A stretch of DNA of 64,000 bases from Paenibacillus chondroitinus NBRC 15376 (GTDB lineage Bacteria > Bacillota > Bacilli > Paenibacillales > NBRC-103111): contig NZ_BILW01000002.1 of assembly GCF_004000765.1 (NCBI RefSeq), positions 372,001-436,000 of the forward strand, written 5' to 3'. The notes under the pieces were generated by a model. The model made no database searches. It was not told the origin of the DNA and was given only the letters and a program-made list of their open reading frames with translations. This document shows, in pieces, positions 49,804 through 58,949 of the stretch. Within the stretch, counting starts at the first letter, position 1. Every line of letters begins with the position of its first letter. The translations under genes were made by a program, and so were the position numbers.

Positions 49804-50355
49804 TTATTTCACCAAATTCTCATATTCGCCCTTCGTCAAGCCAAACAGGCATTCATCAAAGTGCTGCCCCTTCGTGAAAATCATATTCCGCAGCCTGCCC
49901 TCCTGGACGAACCCAAGCCGCTCATGCAGCGCCACGGAGCCCTCGTTAAAGGCATACACATGCGCCGTAACTTTCTGATAACGCAGCTCTTCGAAATAAT
50001 ACCGCAGCAGGATCTTTATCGCATCCGATGCGTATCCCTTGCGCCAATGTTCGCGAAAGACGGCTACGCCGTATTTAAAAGTCCCATGCCGCCGATCGCA
50101 GCTGCTAGTGCTTATGCTCCCAACGAGCTCACCATCCAATGTTTCAATGGCGAGCATGACGTTATCGCTGACCGGAACATTCCCTGCCTGGTTCGCTGCC
50201 CAAGCTTTCGTTCCTTCTTCCGATCGAGGAAAATAGATGACATCGCAGTGCCTCGCACCTTCCGAATCCAAATCATTCAGATGGAATTTCTCCCAATCCG
50301 AAGCCAGAACGGGGCGTAACCGGACTTTTTTACCTGACCATATATAGTTTTGCAT
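49804..50355 (-). CDS. GNAT acetyltransferase, RimJ/RimL type
   Basis: A protein of 183 residues. The acetyl-CoA loop is YGVAVFREHWRKGYASDAIKILL; the RimJ/RimL-type C-terminus is VTAHVYAFNEGSVALHERLG and FVQEGRL. GGAGTG precedes the ATG. Such enzymes acetylate N-termini or small amines. Its stop lies just before a terminator; upstream it is separated by 18 nt from the double sugar-binding sensor gene and may be its last co-transcribed neighbour. Confidence 0.9.
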   Translation of the reverse strand: MQNYIWSGKKVRLRPVLASDWEKFHLNDLDSEGARHCDVIYFPRSEEGTKAWAANQAGNVPVSDNVMLAIETLDGELVGSISTSSCDRRHGTFKYGVAVFREHWRKGYASDAIKILLRYYFEELRYQKVTAHVYAFNEGSVALHERLGFVQEGRLRNMIFTKGQHFDECLFGLTKGEYENLVK

Positions 50356-50373
50356 CAGCCACTCCGTCTTCCA

Positions 50374-52266
50374 TTAATATTTGCGTGTAGTAACATCCCG
50401 TTTAGCCGTTTCCTGGGAGAAAATACTTTCCGCCGTAATAATATTCACCGGAATTTCCTTGCCTGCGGCAAGATCTTTAGCCGCTTTGATGATTTGCGGT
50501 CCCAGCAAGGGATTGCACTCCACGGACATGTTCAGCTTCCCGGCAAGCATAGCTTGGAAGGCAAGCTTCGTTGCGTCCACGGAAATGACAATGATGTCTT
50601 TGCCTGGCTTCAAGCCCATCTGTTCAATCGCTTTAATCGCGCCAAGTGCCATATCATCGTTGTGTGCAAAAACAACTTGTGGTATCGCTCCCTGTTGAAG
50701 CACTTTACTCATTAACTGCTGGCCGCTTTCCGTCGTAAAATCCCCGACTTCCGAAGCGATCACACGAAAACCGGCATGCTGAGTGAGCACCTCCTCAAAG
50801 CCTTGTCTACGCTCTATGGCAGGTGCTGACCCTGCGGTTCCTTGGAGCTCTACAATTTGAGTTTCCCCGGACACAGGCTTGTGCTCCACAAGCCATCTGG
50901 CTGCTCGCCGTCCCTCTTCAACAAAGTCCGAACCGATGAACGTCGTCCATAAGGAGTCATCCTCCAGCTTCACTTTGCGATCCGTCAAAATGACCGGTAT
51001 GCCGGCAACCTTGGCTTCCGCCAAGACATCATCCCAGCCGGACTCCACAATCGGCGTGAAGGCAATAACGTCCACCCTTTGCTGAATAAAACTCCGAATA
51101 ATCTCGATTTGCTTGTCTTGGCTGCCCTCGGCATTTTGCATAATAAGGTCTATGCCGAGATCTTGAGCCGCCGCATTCTTAATAGATTCGGTGTTGGCTG
51201 CCCGCCAGCTGCTTTCAGAGCCTACAACCGCTACGCCTAACTTCATTTTTTTGGGGTTCACACTCATACGTGAAGCCATCTGTTTCAAACTAGGGTCACC
51301 GGCTGCCGCCAACTCCCTGCTATTTTTTTGCGTAATAACATGGCTTGGCAAAATAATCTTTTTGGGAATAACCTTCTCACGGTTCAGAATATCGAGTGCG
51401 TATTGAATCGACTCTCTGCCCCCTGTCGGACTAGTAACCGTCCCGCTAAGAACACCTTGTTTGACTAGATCAAATCCTCCATTTACCGTGTCCAATCCAT
51501 CAATACCGATAATTTGCACATTGCTCAAACCTAAAGCATCAATCGCGCGATAAGCGCCTAACGCCATGGCATCACTATGCGCAAATACGAGCTTGATTCC
51601 GGGAGAACTTGGTAAAATACGCTTCAACTCGTCCTCCGTTCGATCCCGCTGCCAGTCTCCGACAATCACTTTATCCACCTGAATAGATGGTGATTGCGAT
51701 AAATAATCTCGAAACCCACGGCTCGTTTCTTCAACGGATCTGGAACTGACGGCTCCTTTGATCTCCACAACATCCGCTGGAGCGCCACCCAGTAAGTCAG
51801 CAGCTAACTTCCCCGATTTTTTGCCAATCGACAGATTATCCGACCCGATAAAAAGCGAATAATCATAGCCGGTAACACCTCGCCCAAGGACAATCACAGG
51901 AATGTCCTTATAGACCTCCGTCACGATCGGCGTCAGTTTCTCTGAGTCATTCAGCGAAATAATAAGCAGATCGATGCCGTATTTCATCAGCTTCTGCACA
52001 TCGTGAACCTGCTTCTCACTATTTTCAGCAGCGTCGGTAAAAATAAGCTTAACGTTCTTGTGCTTTTCGGCTTCTTTCCGTATTTCATTGTTCATCAGCA
52101 GCTGCCGGGGTTCATTCAAGTTCGGTTGGCTAATGCCAATTAAAAAATCAGGTTCATCTTTTACCGCTTTAAGGTGCAAGAGGCTCGCGACGAGCATGAC
52201 CACAACCAGGCCAATCAAGCTAAAAGTAAGCAGCCAAATGTAACCTTTTTTTGAGGGAACCTTCAT
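50374..52266 (-). CDS. Membrane-anchored protein with two fused sugar-binding domains (XylFII-like sensor)
   Basis: A protein of 630 residues. One N-terminal membrane helix (about 10-28) without a lipobox anchors it. Two periplasmic-binding-protein_4 domains follow: about 35-320 (LIGISQPNLNEPRQLLMNNEI, VIVLGRGVTGYDYSLFIGSDN) and about 335-610 (KLGVAVVGSESSWRAANTESI, AFTPIVESGWDDVLAEAKVAG). The second resembles the YtfQ-type binding protein at 58950. The ATG at 52266 follows GGAG and sits 1 nt past the response-regulator stop. I infer that, like XylFII with LytS, it senses an extracellular sugar and signals through the kinase in the same operon. Confidence 0.85.
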   Translation of the reverse strand: MKVPSKKGYIWLLTFSLIGLVVVMLVASLLHLKAVKDEPDFLIGISQPNLNEPRQLLMNNEIRKEAEKHKNVKLIFTDAAENSEKQVHDVQKLMKYGIDLLIISLNDSEKLTPIVTEVYKDIPVIVLGRGVTGYDYSLFIGSDNLSIGKKSGKLAADLLGGAPADVVEIKGAVSSRSVEETSRGFRDYLSQSPSIQVDKVIVGDWQRDRTEDELKRILPSSPGIKLVFAHSDAMALGAYRAIDALGLSNVQIIGIDGLDTVNGGFDLVKQGVLSGTVTSPTGGRESIQYALDILNREKVIPKKIILPSHVITQKNSRELAAAGDPSLKQMASRMSVNPKKMKLGVAVVGSESSWRAANTESIKNAAAQDLGIDLIMQNAEGSQDKQIEIIRSFIQQRVDVIAFTPIVESGWDDVLAEAKVAGIPVILTDRKVKLEDDSLWTTFIGSDFVEEGRRAARWLVEHKPVSGETQIVELQGTAGSAPAIERRQGFEEVLTQHAGFRVIASEVGDFTTESGQQLMSKVLQQGAIPQVVFAHNDDMALGAIKAIEQMGLKPGKDIIVISVDATKLAFQAMLAGKLNMSVECNPLLGPQIIKAAKDLAAGKEIPVNIITAESIFSQETAKRDVTTRKY

Positions 52267-52267
52267 C

Positions 52268-53473
52268 CTAGTAGTCTCCACGCTTTCTATATTCCAGTGG
52301 CGAAACGCCTGTCATTTTTTTGAAAGTATGGCTGAAATAATGCTGCGATTGGTAGCCGACTTTTTTCGCAATTTCATACATTTTGGAAGTCGGATCATTC
52401 AAATATTGAATGGCTTTTTTGATTCGAATATCAGTAAGACAATCGACAAATGATTTGCCCAAATCTCTTTTTAACAATTTGCTCAAGTACGTGGCATTGA
52501 CATTCATCTGTTCGGCCACTTCGGACAAAGACAAGTCTTCTTTATAATAGTAGGTTTCCAAATATTTCTTCGTCATCATAACAATAGGCGTCAAAGCGCT
52601 TTCACGAATCAGTTCCTGATTCATCTCTTCATAATGCTTTGGTACTTGTTCAAGCTGCTCAACAACCGAATGCGTAAGCAGCATGCTGACTCCCAAATAG
52701 GTCATGACCACTCGTTCAAACTCTTGATAGATAGCTCGTATGCTATTAAGATCCGAAATTTGTGTAAGTGCAGCTATTCGGCCCTTTTCAGCGCTAAAAA
52801 CCGTAGAGATCGGCAGCTGTGGAAGCATTTCGCTTAAAATATTTTTGATGGCAAATTCAAGCAATGGCGGGTCCCAAATTTTGCTTGGCGCATTCGCTGT
52901 CACTTTACCGAGCGGCTTTAGCAGCAGCATGCTGATTTTCCCGTGGAACTGCGGTTGAAAAAACAGCCATTCTTCCTCAAACTGCTCCTTCGTTAACTTC
53001 CCGGTAATCCATTTGCTAAAAAATTCTTCCCGCATCGTTTCCGCATTGAACTCCAATTTATGGTTCATCCATTGCGTATGCTTTTGCTCCACTCTATCTT
53101 TCATCAGCACCTCAAGCGCTTTGTTGACGGCTGAACTAAGCTCCGTTTTTTGCACAGGCTTCAGCAAATAATCAAAGGCATTAAGACGGACAGCTTGCTG
53201 GGCGTAAGAAAATTCATCATGGCCTGAAATGACGATCACCAGGCAATTCGGATTTTGATCATGCAATTTCTCGATCAATTCAAGGCCGTTCATGAAGGGC
53301 ATATTGATATCCACAAACATCAGATCAGGACAAGCTGAAGCCGCGATTTCCAGCGCTTCTTTGCCGTTTTCAGCTTCTGCAACAACCTCAATGCCCATAT
53401 CAGCCCATGGAAGCGTTTTACATAAACCGTTTCGAATGCGTGGTTCATCGTCTGCTATCATAAGTTTCCACAT
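52268..53473 (-). CDS. AraC-type response regulator (YesN family)
   Basis: A regulator of 401 residues. Receiver with acidic DDE, phosphoacceptor Asp in LMFVDINMPFMNG and Lys in FDYLLKPVQ. C-terminal AraC domain with two helix-turn-helix units (LSLSEVAEQMNVNATYLSKL and KMYEIAKKVGYQSQHYFSHTF). The ATG at 53473 follows GAGGTG; the GTG upstream is less likely. It follows the kinase gene by 10 nt and precedes the double-domain sensor gene by 1 nt, so it is the DNA-binding output of that signalling unit and probably controls the upstream furanose importer genes. Confidence 0.95.
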   Translation of the reverse strand: MWKLMIADDEPRIRNGLCKTLPWADMGIEVVAEAENGKEALEIAASACPDLMFVDINMPFMNGLELIEKLHDQNPNCLVIVISGHDEFSYAQQAVRLNAFDYLLKPVQKTELSSAVNKALEVLMKDRVEQKHTQWMNHKLEFNAETMREEFFSKWITGKLTKEQFEEEWLFFQPQFHGKISMLLLKPLGKVTANAPSKIWDPPLLEFAIKNILSEMLPQLPISTVFSAEKGRIAALTQISDLNSIRAIYQEFERVVMTYLGVSMLLTHSVVEQLEQVPKHYEEMNQELIRESALTPIVMMTKKYLETYYYKEDLSLSEVAEQMNVNATYLSKLLKRDLGKSFVDCLTDIRIKKAIQYLNDPTSKMYEIAKKVGYQSQHYFSHTFKKMTGVSPLEYRKRGDY

Positions 53474-53483
53474 ATTCGTCACC

Positions 53484-55268
53484 TCATCCTGTCTTTTTCA
53501 CTGCTTGCACCATCGGATGCTTGATTTCGACTGTTGTTCCTTTGCCAAGAGCACTATAGATTTGAATTCCGTAAGCGGTACCATAAGTGAGCTGAATACG
53601 CTCATTTACATTGAATAAACCGATTCCGTACTGATCTTCCCGCATTTTCTCCCCACGTAAAATTTGATTGATTTCCTCCAGCTTCTCCGGCGGAATCCCA
53701 GCTCCATCATCGGTGATTCGAAAACAAATCAGATCCGACTCCAGCTCAGCGCAAATGCTGATCTTCCCCTTGCCTGTTCTTGCCTTGATGCCATGATAAA
53801 TCGCGTTTTCAATTAAAGGCTGCAAAATCAGTTTAAGAACCTGATAGCTGTACAAATGTTCCGGAATATCGAATTTAAAATCTAATTTATCCATATAGCG
53901 GGACATTTGAATAATCATATAGCTCTCGGCGTGTTTCACCTCATCCCGTACCGGAATCCACTCGTTTCCGCGATTCAAGCCAATTCGGAATAGATTTGTT
54001 AGTGCACCGATCACTTCAATAATATCGTCGGCTTCATATTCTTGCGCCATCCACTGGATGGTATCCAGCGTGTTATATAGGAAATGCGGTTTGATCTGGG
54101 CTTGAAGGACTTGCAGCTCAGCTTCCCGCTTTTTTTTCTGCTCCGCATAAACCACATTAATTAGATTATTAATTTCTTCCAGCATATGATTAAAACTGTT
54201 GCCCAGTTGTCCGATCTCATCTTTGGTTTCGGAGACGAAACGCTGATTGAGCTCGCCGTTCTTCACATGGCTCATCAAACTCATCAGCTTGCGGATGGGA
54301 CGGATCAATGTACCGGTAAAATAAGCGGACAACAAAGACGCTAAAACAATCGTTATGAAGGTAACGATGAGTGTGTACAGCTGAATATCCGTGATAACTC
54401 TCTGGTAATCGTCATTTGGAATAACCCCAATAAATCTCCACTTATTCGTTGCGGAATCATTGAACAAAATGCGATAATCGTGCCCTTTAATCTGCTGCGT
54501 TAAACTTCCTTGAGAACCGTCCGGCAGCCATTTGCTCTGAATGCGGTACACAATATCGTTGGTTGGCGCATACACAATATTGCCTTTGTGATCCAGGATG
54601 TACATGAATCCGGATTTGCCGAGCTTCACATTTTCGAAGATGGATTTAATCATATCCATTCTTAAATCCATAAGAACGACCCCCAGCACTTCTTCCGTTT
54701 GGGGATCCACCACTGCGTGTACGAGCGATAATACATCGTAGGAGCTGTAATTTTGGGACGTAGAAACGTTACGCCCTATTGGATTACTAATGATCATCGT
54801 ATCATTAGGTGCTTTCAGCGCATCCTGAAACCAGCTTTCTTCGACCAATGAATCGCGTGTAATGCGAAACATATCATGCGATGTAAATGCTCCGCTTTTA
54901 TTCACTAACATAATACCCATGATTTCTTTGTTGCGCTCTGTGTACATGGTCAATGTCTTATCAATTCGTGCAACTTCATCTTTAGAAGGTTCTTGCCCCT
55001 TCATTTGCATAAACTTCTCGACTTCCGGATCCTGGCTTATGTAATGTTGAACATCTTTCAGGTGTTCGATATAGTAATCCACATTGCTTTCTACCTGATG
55101 AATCATTTGCAGCGTACTTTGGTCCGCTTGATTCTCGGAGTAACTGCTGTATGTTCGAATGCCCCAAAAGCTGAGCGTAAGAATAGAGATAAGAATAATT
55201 AAGAGAAAGATGCAGTTTAGCTTAAAACGTATGCTGCGATCGTGCCACCAACGAAGATATGCTCTCAC
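53484..55268 (-). CDS. Sensor histidine kinase, LytS/YesM class
   Basis: A kinase of 594 residues. TM1 at about residues 16-36, a Cache-like extracytoplasmic sensor (about 240 residues), TM2 at about 290-312, HAMP, then His_kinase with the phosphoacceptor in QIKPHFLYNTLDTIQW (His near 394) and HATPase (LILQPLIENAIYHG, DDGAGIP, YGIGLFNVNERI). A GTG start at 55268 follows AGAGGAGG. It is the fifth gene of the furanose-importer operon and pairs with the downstream YesN regulator and the double sugar-binding protein. Confidence 0.95.
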   Translation of the reverse strand: MRAYLRWWHDRSIRFKLNCIFLLIILISILTLSFWGIRTYSSYSENQADQSTLQMIHQVESNVDYYIEHLKDVQHYISQDPEVEKFMQMKGQEPSKDEVARIDKTLTMYTERNKEIMGIMLVNKSGAFTSHDMFRITRDSLVEESWFQDALKAPNDTMIISNPIGRNVSTSQNYSSYDVLSLVHAVVDPQTEEVLGVVLMDLRMDMIKSIFENVKLGKSGFMYILDHKGNIVYAPTNDIVYRIQSKWLPDGSQGSLTQQIKGHDYRILFNDSATNKWRFIGVIPNDDYQRVITDIQLYTLIVTFITIVLASLLSAYFTGTLIRPIRKLMSLMSHVKNGELNQRFVSETKDEIGQLGNSFNHMLEEINNLINVVYAEQKKKREAELQVLQAQIKPHFLYNTLDTIQWMAQEYEADDIIEVIGALTNLFRIGLNRGNEWIPVRDEVKHAESYMIIQMSRYMDKLDFKFDIPEHLYSYQVLKLILQPLIENAIYHGIKARTGKGKISICAELESDLICFRITDDGAGIPPEKLEEINQILRGEKMREDQYGIGLFNVNERIQLTYGTAYGIQIYSALGKGTTVEIKHPMVQAVKKTG

Positions 55269-55305
55269 TGCGATCCTCCTCTTAATTGATCTGGTTCTTA
55301 TAATA

Positions 55306-56334
55306 TCACAACTGAACTACGTTTTGGACGGTACTTTTCGTTTTTTTCGGGTTATGCGGATTCCGCTTTCTTTCCCTTCTTGATACGATGGCCCGCTGCA
55401 GGGCGATGAAGGCAAACAAGAGAAAACCGATCACGATTTTCGTCCACCAGGAGCTTAAAGACCCTTGAAACATAATCATCGTTTGAATAACGCCAGCGCT
55501 CAAAACGCCAAGCATTGGACCTACGAAATAACCAAATCCGCCTGTTAAAAGGATGCCCCCAATAACACAAGCCGCAATTGCGTCCATCTCGCCGCCCATT
55601 AAATGAAGGCCATAACCGGACAGCATGTAGAATGTAAATACGATTCCGCTTAATGCCGAGCAAAATCCGCTAAGCGTATACACCGCTAGTTTGGTTACAT
55701 ACACCGGAAGCCCCATTAATTCCGCAGACTTCTCATTCCCGCCAATTGCATAAACATTTCGGCCAAACGCCGTATATCTTGAAACATAAACAGCTGCAGC
55801 GACGGTGACTAACGCGACAACAACCCCGATGGAGATAGACCCATCCCCTGGCAAAGGAATTCTGAAGTTGGAAATGGCGCTGTAAATGGGATTATCAATC
55901 ACAATACTCTCGGGACTGATCAAAAAGCACGTGCCACGTGCCAAAAACATCCCGCCGAGCGTAACAATCCACGGATGAATATGGAAGCGGCAAATCAGAT
56001 AACCTTGCAATAATCCAAATATAGTGCCCAGCAGCAACACGCTTGGCATAACAACGAATGGATGAATGCCTGCTCTTAGCATAACGGCGGAGAGCACACT
56101 GACCAAAGCAATCAACGACGCAACGGAAAGATCAATACCGCCAGTTACAATGACAAAAGCAAGGCCAGTCGCCACAATAATTAGAAACGCGTTATCCACG
56201 AACAAATTTAAAAATACTTGCATGGAGAAAAAGCTGTCAAACATCGCGGAGCCTGTTCCATATAGCGAAATGAACAATAAAATCGTGGCAAGAATGGTGA
56301 TGTTGGAGGATGTAATTTTAAGCGGCATTTTCAT
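55306..56334 (-). CDS. yjfF: Furanose ABC transporter permease, YjfF-like
   Basis: A protein of 342 residues with about ten membrane helices of the RbsC/YjfF type (GLAFVIVTGGIDLSVASLIALVSV, IGGILLTGGFGYFVGPMLGVL). The ATG at 56334 follows GAAGGTG. It overlaps the preceding permease gene and forms a heteromeric pore with it. Together with the YtfR ATPase and YtfQ binding protein it makes a complete sugar importer. The gene assignment is by architecture and order, not by substrate proof. Confidence 0.9.
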   Translation of the reverse strand: MKMPLKITSSNITILATILLFISLYGTGSAMFDSFFSMQVFLNLFVDNAFLIIVATGLAFVIVTGGIDLSVASLIALVSVLSAVMLRAGIHPFVVMPSVLLLGTIFGLLQGYLICRFHIHPWIVTLGGMFLARGTCFLISPESIVIDNPIYSAISNFRIPLPGDGSISIGVVVALVTVAAAVYVSRYTAFGRNVYAIGGNEKSAELMGLPVYVTKLAVYTLSGFCSALSGIVFTFYMLSGYGLHLMGGEMDAIAACVIGGILLTGGFGYFVGPMLGVLSAGVIQTMIMFQGSLSSWWTKIVIGFLLFAFIALQRAIVSRRERKRNPHNPKKTKSTVQNVVQL

Positions 56335-57358
56335 GAACAAGCACCTTCTTTCCCGTTTTTCGGCTAAACGTACGACTGAACATACTTCTTAATACGTCAG
56401 ATTGGACTAAGCTGACAAGGATAATAACGACGGCTTTGACAACCATAACGGACTCCGATGGCACGCCTAACGTGTAAATGGTCGTCGTTAAGGTTTGGAT
56501 GAATAGAGCGCCTAACACCGTGCCGCCTAAGTAGAAACGTCCGCCTCGCATGGAGGTGCCGCCGATAACAACGGCCAGGATCGCGTCGAGCTCGAACCAT
56601 AACCCGGCATTGTTAGAGTCTGCGCCTGTAATATTGGAGCTGACAATAATGCCGGCAAGAGCTGCGCAAAAGCCGCAAATCACATAGACAGATATCATAA
56701 TGCGTGTAGAATTGATGCCGGCAAATTCACTGGAAACGCGGTTGGAGCCAACGGATTCCAAGAACAACCCAAAGGCCGTTTTCCGTGTAATGACATGTAA
56801 AACAACAAAAACAACGACAGCCAGAATGACGGCAAAAGGCAACCCGAGCAAATAACCTCCTCCTACAAAGCGGTATGCTTTATCGGAGATCGTAATGATT
56901 TTCCCGCCGGAGATTAGCTGTGCTATGCCTCGACCTACGGTTAACAAAATCAGTGTGGCGATCATCGGCTGGATTTTCAACTTCGCTACGAGCAGCCCGT
57001 TCCAGTACCCGCACAGTACGCCGATTCCCAAGCCTGCCAATAAGGCTAAAGCGAATGGAACATGTTTCTGAAGCAAAAATGCGGCCAAGGAAGCGGCAAT
57101 CGCCAGCACGGAACCTACCGAGATATCAATCCCTTCTTTGGCAATAACCAGCGTCATGCCCAGCGCAATGATAAGAATCGGTGTTCCTCTGTTAAAAATA
57201 TCAATTAAACTTCCAAATAAATGCCCGTCTTGTATCCGAATATTGAAAAATCCAGGAGTAAACAGGGCATTAAATAGCAAAATTACCGCGATCCCTAGTG
57301 AGGGCCAAAACAATTTGGAGCGAATCACATTATGAAACATGCTCTTTAGCGGCGTCAT
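56318..57358 (-). CDS. ytfT: Furanose ABC transporter permease, YtfT-like
   Basis: A protein of 346 residues with about ten membrane helices and RbsC-family motifs (GMTLVIAKEGIDISVGSVLAIA, LWFELDAILAVVIGGTSMRGG). The ATG at 57358 is 7 nt after GGGAGGG and overlaps the YtfR-like gene by 29 nt, suggesting translational coupling. It is the first of two paired permeases in the operon. Confidence 0.9.
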   Translation of the reverse strand: MTPLKSMFHNVIRSKLFWPSLGIAVILLFNALFTPGFFNIRIQDGHLFGSLIDIFNRGTPILIIALGMTLVIAKEGIDISVGSVLAIAASLAAFLLQKHVPFALALLAGLGIGVLCGYWNGLLVAKLKIQPMIATLILLTVGRGIAQLISGGKIITISDKAYRFVGGGYLLGLPFAVILAVVVFVVLHVITRKTAFGLFLESVGSNRVSSEFAGINSTRIMISVYVICGFCAALAGIIVSSNITGADSNNAGLWFELDAILAVVIGGTSMRGGRFYLGGTVLGALFIQTLTTTIYTLGVPSESVMVVKAVVIILVSLVQSDVLRSMFSRTFSRKTGKKVLVHENAA

Positions 57359-58865
57359 TTTCATACCCTCCCTCTGCAATCATCTGCATAATTCGTTGTT
57401 CACCGATTTCGTTCCCGTTCAACTCGCCAATGATCTGGCGATCGCGCAATACCAGAATGCGGTCACAGCAGCCAACCATCTCTTCCCATTCGGATGTGAT
57501 CATCAAAATGGTCATTCCCTCCGCTGCAAGCGATAAAATTAGTTTGCGAATTTCCGCTTTGGAACCTACGTCAATACCGCGAGTCGGCTCATCCAAGATC
57601 AGGAGCTTCGGTTCTGTCGCTAACCATCTCGCCAATATCGCCTTCTGCTGATTCCCTCCGCTAAGCTGATCAATCCTTTGCTCCATGCTGGAAGCCTTGA
57701 TGCTAAGCAGCTTCATATAATACTCTGCGATTTCTTGCTGCTTCCGAAGCGATAAATTATGCAAGATACCGCGTTTGGCTTGCAGTGCGAGCACAATATT
57801 TTCCCGAACCGTCAATTCCCCGATAATGCCTTCAACCTTACGTTCTTCCGGACAAAACGCCAGACCGTATTCGATCGCTTTCTTAGGAAACATGGTGCGA
57901 ATCTTCTCATTATCAATCGTCATGGCACCTTCATCCGCCTTATCGATGCCAAAAATCAACTTTGCGATTTCCGTGCGCCCTGAACCGAGCAAACCTGCAA
58001 GCCCTAAAACCTCTCCTTTGCGAACCGTTATATCGAATGGCTCCATGGAACCTCGACGTCCTAATTGTTTGGCTGACACCCACACCTCGCCTTTTTTCAT
58101 TCCGACAATCTTGCTTTGCTGTTCTTCATCCGTCCATTCACGGCCGATCATCTTGGAGATCAGGTTGATTCTCGGCAGTTCCTCGGTTAAATACTCGCCT
58201 ACCAGCTCACCGTTTCTCAGCACCGTAATGCGATCGGATACCTCATACACTTGATCCATGAAGTGCGTAACGAAGACGATTGCCATCCCCTCGTCTTTCA
58301 GCTTCCTCATAATTCGGAAGAGTTCCTTAACCTCTTGCTGATCCAGACTGGACGTCGGTTCATCCAGAATAAGCAGACCGGAAGAAATATCGACCGCTCG
58401 CGCGATCGCCACCATCTGCTGAATCGCTACGGAGAACTCGGAGAGCGGCTTCGTTACGTCGAGCTGAATGCTCAATCGCTCCAGCAGTTCCTCCGCCTTA
58501 TGGTTCAAAGCGTGCCAATCGATGCTTCCTCCGCGCTTACGGGGTTGGCGGCCGATGAACAAATTCTCTGCAACGGATAAATTCGGACACAAATTCACTT
58601 CTTGGTAAACCGTGCTGATGCCTAAAGCCTGCGCATCCTTTGGAGACTTGATGTGCACTTGTTGACCGTTCAAGGTAACGATGCCTTGATCCATCTCATG
58701 CACACCTGTCAAAACTTTAATCAAGGTGGATTTCCCTGCGCCATTCTGTCCCATCAAAGCATGAATTTCTCCTCTTTTAAGCTGAAAATCCACATTCGTT
58801 AAAGCTTTGACACCAGGGAAAAACTTACTAACGCCAGTCATCGTTAATACGGGTTGCTGCTGCAT
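57330..58865 (-). CDS. ytfR: Furanose ABC transporter ATP-binding protein, YtfR-like (double NBD)
   Basis: A protein of 511 residues with two tandem ABC ATPase domains as in RbsA/MglA/YtfR. The N-terminal NBD has Walker A GQNGAGKS and Walker B LLILDEPTSSL; the C-terminal NBD has a degenerate loop (GLLGSGRTE) and a signature LSGGNQQKAILARWL with LLILDEPTRGIDVG. GGAGTGGAGAGGA precedes the ATG. It powers the YtfT/YjfF-type permeases in the cytosol. Confidence 0.94.
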   Translation of the reverse strand: MQQQPVLTMTGVSKFFPGVKALTNVDFQLKRGEIHALMGQNGAGKSTLIKVLTGVHEMDQGIVTLNGQQVHIKSPKDAQALGISTVYQEVNLCPNLSVAENLFIGRQPRKRGGSIDWHALNHKAEELLERLSIQLDVTKPLSEFSVAIQQMVAIARAVDISSGLLILDEPTSSLDQQEVKELFRIMRKLKDEGMAIVFVTHFMDQVYEVSDRITVLRNGELVGEYLTEELPRINLISKMIGREWTDEEQQSKIVGMKKGEVWVSAKQLGRRGSMEPFDITVRKGEVLGLAGLLGSGRTEIAKLIFGIDKADEGAMTIDNEKIRTMFPKKAIEYGLAFCPEERKVEGIIGELTVRENIVLALQAKRGILHNLSLRKQQEIAEYYMKLLSIKASSMEQRIDQLSGGNQQKAILARWLATEPKLLILDEPTRGIDVGSKAEIRKLILSLAAEGMTILMITSEWEEMVGCCDRILVLRDRQIIGELNGNEIGEQRIMQMIAEGGYENDAAKEHVS

Positions 58866-58949
58866 TCCTCTCCACTCCTTTATTCATCTTGGATGAACGA
58901 AATCAAGAGCTCCGATTGACTCTTGATTTCGTTTAATTCTCTATTTATC

